Position numbers and translations under genes: made by a program. A model generated the notes under the pieces. The model was not told where the DNA came from. It did no database searches and worked only from the letters and a program-made list of their open reading frames with translations. DNA of 9,220 bases from Candidatus Saccharimonadales bacterium (GTDB lineage: Bacteria; Patescibacteriota; Saccharimonadia; Saccharimonadales; Saccharimonadaceae): positions 1 through 9,220 of the forward strand of contig JASLCP010000002.1 of the NCBI GenBank assembly GCA_030151825.1, in the 5' to 3' direction. Positions 5,296 to 9,220 of this stretch are shown here, piece by piece (position 1 is the stretch's first letter; every line of letters begins with the position of its first letter).

Positions 5296-7023
5296 ATGAT
5301 GCTCCCAAAAGCAGACCATGTGTTGTCCTGGAGTCGTCAGCATTGGCGACGCCTCGCTAGCTACGGTGCGATCGGCCTTGCAGCTGTCTTTTTATTGGTG
5401 CAACTGATATATCCAGGGAATTTGCTCGTACCATTTGCCTCGATCGATGGCCAGTCGGTAGCGATGCGTGACAAAAGTGAAGTAAAACGGCAGATTGAAA
5501 CGATATACAAAAAACAGCCGCTCGCGCTGTATTTTGGCTCGGCAAAAGAGGCCTATCGAACGCCAACACCAGACAATATTGGCCTGGCGGTGAATATTGA
5601 TACGCAGATCAAAGCACTCGAGTATCCGTTGTGGTTACGTTTGGTGCCAACATCGATTTTATGGGCGCACGTCACTCGTGGTGTGGTATCGCCAACGTAC
5701 ACACATAATGACGAACAACTACAAGCCTATATGGCTAAAGAATTAGGTGAATCGTGTGATGTCACGCCAAAAGACGCCACGCTGAAGATAGAAAAAACCA
5801 AATTAGTTATTGTTCCGTCAAGTAAGGGTGGTACATGTAAGCTCAACGATGTTCATAGGCAGTTGGCAAAAGTGACGCCACGATTAGGTACCAAAACAGA
5901 AGTCCATGTACCGATGAACGAACGTGATCCGGCAATTGGCGACAAGCAAGCACGCGATTTTCGGACGCAGCTTGAGGCGCGTATTAAAGACGGGGTGACG
6001 GTTCGGGCGGGGAACGACAAGGTGGTGATTCCCCGCGACCAGCTACTGACGTGGCTTGATTTTGTTACGGCTGATAGCCATATTGCGGCAGTGGTAAATG
6101 CCGAGCGTTCGGGCGGGTTTGTCGGCGAGCAGCTTGCGCCAAAGGTCGCACGGGCGGCAGGAGTGAGTAAGGTATCGACGCAGGACTTTGTCGAAACGTC
6201 GCGCGTCAACGGTGCACCGGGTGCGGCAATTGACACACCAGCGACGCTAGCAAGTCTGGGAGAATACCTGACAAAAGGCAGCGAGGCGGTCGTTGTCACA
6301 AAGTCGGTCGCACCACGGGTCGAATACACGCGTTCGTATAGCCCGACCGACGTGGGATTATCGGCATTACTGCAGCAGTATGCTCAGTCGCATCCGGGGA
6401 CATTTGGTATTTCGCTAGTGGAATTATCGGGTCAGCGTCGCCGTGCAGCCTACCAAGACACCAAGCAGTTTCATACAGCCAGCACCTACAAGCTATTTGT
6501 TGCGTATGGCGCACTCAAACGCGTCGAATCGGGGGTATGGCACTGGAGTGATCAAATTGACGGCGGGCGAAATCTCGAGAAATGTTTGGACGATATGATT
6601 GTAAAATCTGATAATCCATGTGGCGAAACGATGCTTAAAAAGATTGGGTATTCGGCACTGACAAATGAGTTACGCGCGGTTGGCCTCAATAATTCATCGT
6701 TTATGGGCGGTAATGGCCCGCAGTCGACGGCAGGGGATTTGTCGACATTTAATGCGGCACTCGAATCAGGGCAATTGTTGTCGCCAGAGAGCAAAAATCG
6801 ACTGATTGGGCTGATGAAACGTAATATCTATCGCCAAGGTGTTCCGGCAGGGGCAAATGGAACAGTGGCGAATAAAGTAGGTTTTTTGGATGGATTGTTA
6901 CATGATGCGGCGATTATTTATGGTCCGACTGGCCCTGTAGCCCTGACAGTGATGACTGATGGCAGTAGCTGGGCGACGATTGCCGATTTGACGCGGCAAA
7001 TTGAAACCTTGCGAGCGCAATAA
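5296..7023 (+). CDS. Membrane-anchored class A-like serine hydrolase (DD-peptidase/beta-lactamase fold), catalytic residues present
   Basis: This is probably an extracytoplasmic serine hydrolase acting on peptidoglycan-type peptides. Of 575 residues, 21-39 form one membrane span with a basic cytoplasmic N-terminus. A long module (about 45-350) resembles the peptidoglycan-binding/VanW-associated type, with a repeated TxDFxETSRVNG motif (295-306). The C-terminal domain (about 355-575) has Ser396-Thr-Tyr-Lys399 (SxxK), Ser438-Asp-Asn440 (SDN) and Lys527-Val-Gly529 in place of KTG. The class A ExxLN omega-loop Glu is not evident; QSTAGDLSTF (476-485) stands in that region, so a DD-peptidase-like role is more likely than beta-lactamase. 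Exactly four Cys occur (154, 181, 430, 442), all conserved in the downstream paralog. The start is ATG 5296, with a second ATG at 5299, behind an extended -10 promoter. The downstream neighbour is a full-length paralog with a dead active site. The substrate is not shown by sequence. Confidence 0.85.
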   Translation: MMLPKADHVLSWSRQHWRRLASYGAIGLAAVFLLVQLIYPGNLLVPFASIDGQSVAMRDKSEVKRQIETIYKKQPLALYFGSAKEAYRTPTPDNIGLAVNIDTQIKALEYPLWLRLVPTSILWAHVTRGVVSPTYTHNDEQLQAYMAKELGESCDVTPKDATLKIEKTKLVIVPSSKGGTCKLNDVHRQLAKVTPRLGTKTEVHVPMNERDPAIGDKQARDFRTQLEARIKDGVTVRAGNDKVVIPRDQLLTWLDFVTADSHIAAVVNAERSGGFVGEQLAPKVARAAGVSKVSTQDFVETSRVNGAPGAAIDTPATLASLGEYLTKGSEAVVVTKSVAPRVEYTRSYSPTDVGLSALLQQYAQSHPGTFGISLVELSGQRRRAAYQDTKQFHTASTYKLFVAYGALKRVESGVWHWSDQIDGGRNLEKCLDDMIVKSDNPCGETMLKKIGYSALTNELRAVGLNNSSFMGGNGPQSTAGDLSTFNAALESGQLLSPESKNRLIGLMKRNIYRQGVPAGANGTVANKVGFLDGLLHDAAIIYGPTGPVALTVMTDGSSWATIADLTRQIETLRAQ

Positions 7024-7030
7024 ACGGGAG

Positions 7031-7059
7031 TAGTAAAAGCACAAGCGGTATTGTAAAAT
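7031..7059 (+). promoter_or_regulatory. Weak candidate promoter of the second hydrolase-like gene
   Basis: TAAAAT (7054-7059) could be a -10 box, with TAGTAA (7031-7036) 17 nt upstream as a poor -35 (three of six matches to TTGACA). The 49-bp gap also holds AGTAGT (7029-7034) and ACTACT (7067-7072), a 6-bp inverted repeat with a 32-nt loop. The gene could instead be read through from the upstream paralog. Confidence 0.35.
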
Positions 7060-7060
7060 A

Positions 7061-7065
7061 AAAGG
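7061..7065 (+). promoter_or_regulatory. Shine-Dalgarno sequence for the second hydrolase-like gene
   Basis: AAAGG lies 7 nt before the ATG at 7073 and supports that start. Its presence, unlike at 5296, fits translation from a longer or polycistronic message. Confidence 0.5.
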
Positions 7066-7072
7066 CACTACT

Positions 7073-9112
7073 ATGTATCCGAACGATCCGAATCAACCGT
7101 CTTTGCCATCGCAAGAACCTCAGCCAGAGCCGGGCTGGGGAGCACCGCAACCTGTTCGGCAGCCGATGCCGACGCAACCGCAGCAACAAATGCCACCACA
7201 GACACCTCCGCCGCTGGCTCCAACTATCCCGTCGGCAAATCCATTGCCGCCTCAGCCAGAGCCGTATTACAATACTGTTCCGCAGCCAATGCCGGTCAAG
7301 AGGCTTCCGACAGAAAAGGGGCCGCTTGTACTCCGCTTTAACTTGTGGATGAAAGCCCACTGGCGTCTGACACTACTCACGGCTGTGTTGGTATTTATCG
7401 TCGGACTGACGATATACCAGATTATTTATCCAAACTCTCGACTACTGCCAGGTGCGACTGTCGATGGTGTAGCGCTGGGTGGTATGCGCAAAGAAGAGGC
7501 TGCGACAAAGCTTAACGACCTTTATGGTGATGTCGAAATGAGCATTTATTTTGGCAAAAACGACGCTGCATTTATGAAGTCTAAAATCAAAGATATGGGG
7601 ATTAGCGTCGTCAATAATGACCGTGTTGGGGCACTAAACTATCCTTTTTATCTACGGATTATTCCGGGTTCGATTTTTTGGGCCAATGGGATGATCCAGC
7701 CAAGTGGGCTATCGTACCAATACGACAAAGCAAAAATTCAATCATATACCGAAAGTAAAGTGGGCGACAGTTGTACAATTCCAGCCAAAGATGCCACGCT
7801 AAAACTTATCGACAGTCAGTTCCAGCTGGTCAAATCAGTGCCCGGGGGCGAATGTGATATTACCGAGTTCCAAAAAGCTATCAGCGAAGCAACGCCTATA
7901 TCGACACCTGATGCCAAAGAAAATCAGCTACGTATCGACAGTACCGAAAAGGCCGCGGCGGTTGACGATGACAAGGCGCGTGAGCTTGCAGATATGTTGA
8001 ACAAGCGACTAAAAGACCCCATGCCAATGTCACTTGGTAGTAATACCGAGCAAATTCCGGGACGAATCGTCATGAGTTGGCTTGATTTCAAGAGTGACGT
8101 ACCCGAGAAAAGCATCGACGAAGTTAACGACACGGCCAAGCTAGTGTATGTCATTAACGATGACCGCATGGCGACCTATATCAATGGTGGTATTGCCGCA
8201 AAAGTAGTCAAAAAGCCAGGGGTGAGCAAGATTTCGACGACTGACTTTACCGAAACATCGCGCGTTAATGGTGTGGGGGGCACGGCGCTTGATATGCCAA
8301 AAATTGTTGCATCGGTGACTGATTATATCAATAGCCGTACCAATCAAGCAGTCGCTGTGGTGCATGAGGTTGGACCAACATTGTTATATACCCGAACCTA
8401 TACACCAACCAGTGTCGGTCTTCGCGCATTGTTGACGCAATTTGCCGATGATAACCCAGGGACGTACGGTCTAGCAATGACTGAGCTCGCCAATGTAGCG
8501 CATCCACGAAGTGGCTCGTACAATGCCGATGCGCAATTTGCGTCAGCGGGTATCGAGAGCCTGTATATCGGTTATGCGGTATTGGCCGACCGGGCAACCG
8601 GCGAACTGCGTCCGGTCGAGAAAATCTCGAATGGCCGATCAGTTGAAACGTGCTTTAAGGATATGTATATGAAATTTGACGAAGGTTGCCGACGTGGATT
8701 TTATACGCGACTCGGCTATGGGCGGGTCGTGCAGCGCGGCGCCGAGATTGGCCTCAAAAATACTCGGTTTGCTGACACCGGAGGCACGACGTCAGCAAAC
8801 GATCTGCAGAAAACACTCATTGGACTGTATTCAAACGCCATTGGACGTGCCATTGGTGGCCAGCAGATTTTGACATTGGGTCAACAAATTCGCAGTAACG
8901 ACGGCATTCCTGCCGGTCTCAGTAAGGGTAATGTGTCGCACTTTGTTGGTGATAGCGATACAGCCAAAAACGACGCTGCCATCGTCTATTCAACAAAGGG
9001 TGCCTACGCACTGAGTATCGTATCAAAAGATTCAAGTTGGGATAAAATCGCAGCCCTCGTCAAAAAAATCGAAGCCTTCAAACAAATGAAAATACCAAAA
9101 GACGCGCGCTAA
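7073..9112 (+). CDS. Membrane-anchored serine hydrolase-like pseudoenzyme (paralog of the upstream protein) with Pro/Gln-rich cytoplasmic tail
   Basis: I infer a non-catalytic cell-envelope protein that binds peptidoglycan or partners its upstream paralog. Of 679 residues, 1-83 are rich in Pro and Gln and probably disordered, 98-119 form a membrane span, and the rest should be outside. It matches the upstream protein over its whole external length: IYP after the span, DATLKL (240-245), TxDFTETSRVNG (389-400), YTRTYTPTSVGLRALL (439-454), NDAAIVY (633-639). From residue 493 to 626 the two align without gaps at offset 97. The active site is lost: Ser396 becomes Gly493, Lys399 becomes Ser496, SDN becomes Phe535-Asp536-Glu537, and the Lys of KVG becomes Phe624. 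All four Cys are kept (234, 261, 527, 539). The reading frame is intact, so it is not a decayed gene. A different hydrolytic chemistry cannot be excluded but no replacement nucleophile motif is visible. Confidence 0.85.
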   Translation: MYPNDPNQPSLPSQEPQPEPGWGAPQPVRQPMPTQPQQQMPPQTPPPLAPTIPSANPLPPQPEPYYNTVPQPMPVKRLPTEKGPLVLRFNLWMKAHWRLTLLTAVLVFIVGLTIYQIIYPNSRLLPGATVDGVALGGMRKEEAATKLNDLYGDVEMSIYFGKNDAAFMKSKIKDMGISVVNNDRVGALNYPFYLRIIPGSIFWANGMIQPSGLSYQYDKAKIQSYTESKVGDSCTIPAKDATLKLIDSQFQLVKSVPGGECDITEFQKAISEATPISTPDAKENQLRIDSTEKAAAVDDDKARELADMLNKRLKDPMPMSLGSNTEQIPGRIVMSWLDFKSDVPEKSIDEVNDTAKLVYVINDDRMATYINGGIAAKVVKKPGVSKISTTDFTETSRVNGVGGTALDMPKIVASVTDYINSRTNQAVAVVHEVGPTLLYTRTYTPTSVGLRALLTQFADDNPGTYGLAMTELANVAHPRSGSYNADAQFASAGIESLYIGYAVLADRATGELRPVEKISNGRSVETCFKDMYMKFDEGCRRGFYTRLGYGRVVQRGAEIGLKNTRFADTGGTTSANDLQKTLIGLYSNAIGRAIGGQQILTLGQQIRSNDGIPAGLSKGNVSHFVGDSDTAKNDAAIVYSTKGAYALSIVSKDSSWDKIAALVKKIEAFKQMKIPKDAR

Positions 9113-9116
9113 CAGC

Positions 9117-9146
9117 TTGACGGAACGGGGATATATCAGGTATACT
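9117..9146 (+). promoter_or_regulatory. Sigma-70-type promoter of the tRNA-Asn gene
   Basis: TTGACG (9117-9122) and TATACT (9141-9146) are separated by 18 bp. Transcription would begin near 9153, a few bases before the tRNA 5' end at 9158. This is the only promoter in the window with a near-consensus -35 box. Confidence 0.75.
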
Positions 9147-9157
9147 ATCCCTTGTAT

Positions 9158-9220
9158 TCCGGCATAGCTCAGTGGTAGAGCGGATCGCTGTTAACGATTA
9201 GGTCGCTGGTTCGAGCCCAG
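9158..9220 (+). tRNA. tRNA-Asn (GTT), 3' end cut by the window
   Basis: The cloverleaf can be followed by hand. The acceptor 5' strand is TCCGGCA (9158-9164), the D-stem is GCTC/GAGC (9167-9170, 9178-9181), and the anticodon stem is GATCG/CGATT (9183-9187, 9195-9199) around loop CTGTTAA. The anticodon is GTT (9190-9192), for Asn. The T-arm is GCTGG-TTCGAGC-CCAG, lacking its last base. The acceptor 3' strand lies beyond the window. It has its own promoter immediately upstream. Confidence 0.93.

Noticed and set aside
5853..6329. 158-codon minus-strand open frame inside the serine hydrolase gene
   Set aside because: Antisense shadow with Ser/Thr/Ala-rich composition typical of reverse reading of this gene; no recognisable domain.
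5296..7023. Calling the first hydrolase an antibiotic-resistance beta-lactamase
   Set aside because: The omega-loop glutamate is not evident, the protein is membrane-anchored with a long wall-binding-like module, and it sits beside envelope genes.
7100..7320. Pro/Gln-rich coding stretch as a tandem DNA repeat
   Set aside because: Codons vary and no fixed repeat unit is seen; it is compositional bias in the protein, not a DNA repeat array.
6914..7360. 148-codon minus-strand open frame across the gap between the two hydrolase genes
   Set aside because: Its Arg/Leu/Trp-rich product comes from reading the opposite strand of the Pro/Gln-rich coding region.

Overview
The window looks like part of a compact, streamlined bacterial chromosome, most likely a member of the Patescibacteria (CPR) and plausibly Saccharibacteria/TM7. 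This is an inference from several things. Genes are packed with gaps of about 1 to 90 bp or small overlaps. Most detected promoters have an extended -10 element only 6-15 nt from the start codon. The protein set is a surface-glycan block plus membrane-anchored class A-like serine hydrolases. The eight protein genes with a visible end all stop at TAA, and no gene needs TGA read as a sense codon, which argues against the SR1/Gracilibacteria code. No mobile elements, CRISPR arrays or long repeats were seen.

Layout. 1-753 (+) is the C-terminal part of glmS, whose 5' end lies outside the window. It converges, with 1 bp between stop codons, on a minus-strand operon (3312 down to 755). That operon encodes a polyprenyl-phosphate sugar phosphotransferase (WcaJ type) followed, with a TAATG stop/start overlap, by a GT4 glycosyltransferase. 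A 91-bp divergent promoter region follows. Next, on the plus strand, come a 50-codon single-span membrane peptide (3404-3556), an O-antigen ligase/polymerase-like membrane protein (3603-4916), and, overlapping it by 26 bp, a short LexA-type winged-helix protein lacking the LexA protease domain (4891-5286). Two full-length paralogous membrane-anchored serine hydrolase-like proteins follow (5296-7023 and 7073-9112). A tRNA-Asn gene with a clear promoter starts at 9158 and runs off the window end.

How the genes fit together. GlmS makes glucosamine-6-phosphate, a precursor of UDP-GlcNAc, peptidoglycan and amino-sugar glycans. The sugar phosphotransferase loads the first sugar on a lipid carrier, the GT4 enzyme extends it, and the O-antigen ligase-like protein polymerises or transfers the glycan outside the membrane. 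The two hydrolase-like proteins probably act on, or sense, the cell wall. The most interesting point is that the first paralog keeps a serine-hydrolase active site (SxxK, SDN, KVG) while the second has lost the catalytic Ser and both key Lys but keeps the fold, all four cysteines and the membrane anchor. This looks like an enzyme/pseudoenzyme pair. A protease-less LexA-like regulator directly upstream is a candidate local regulator.
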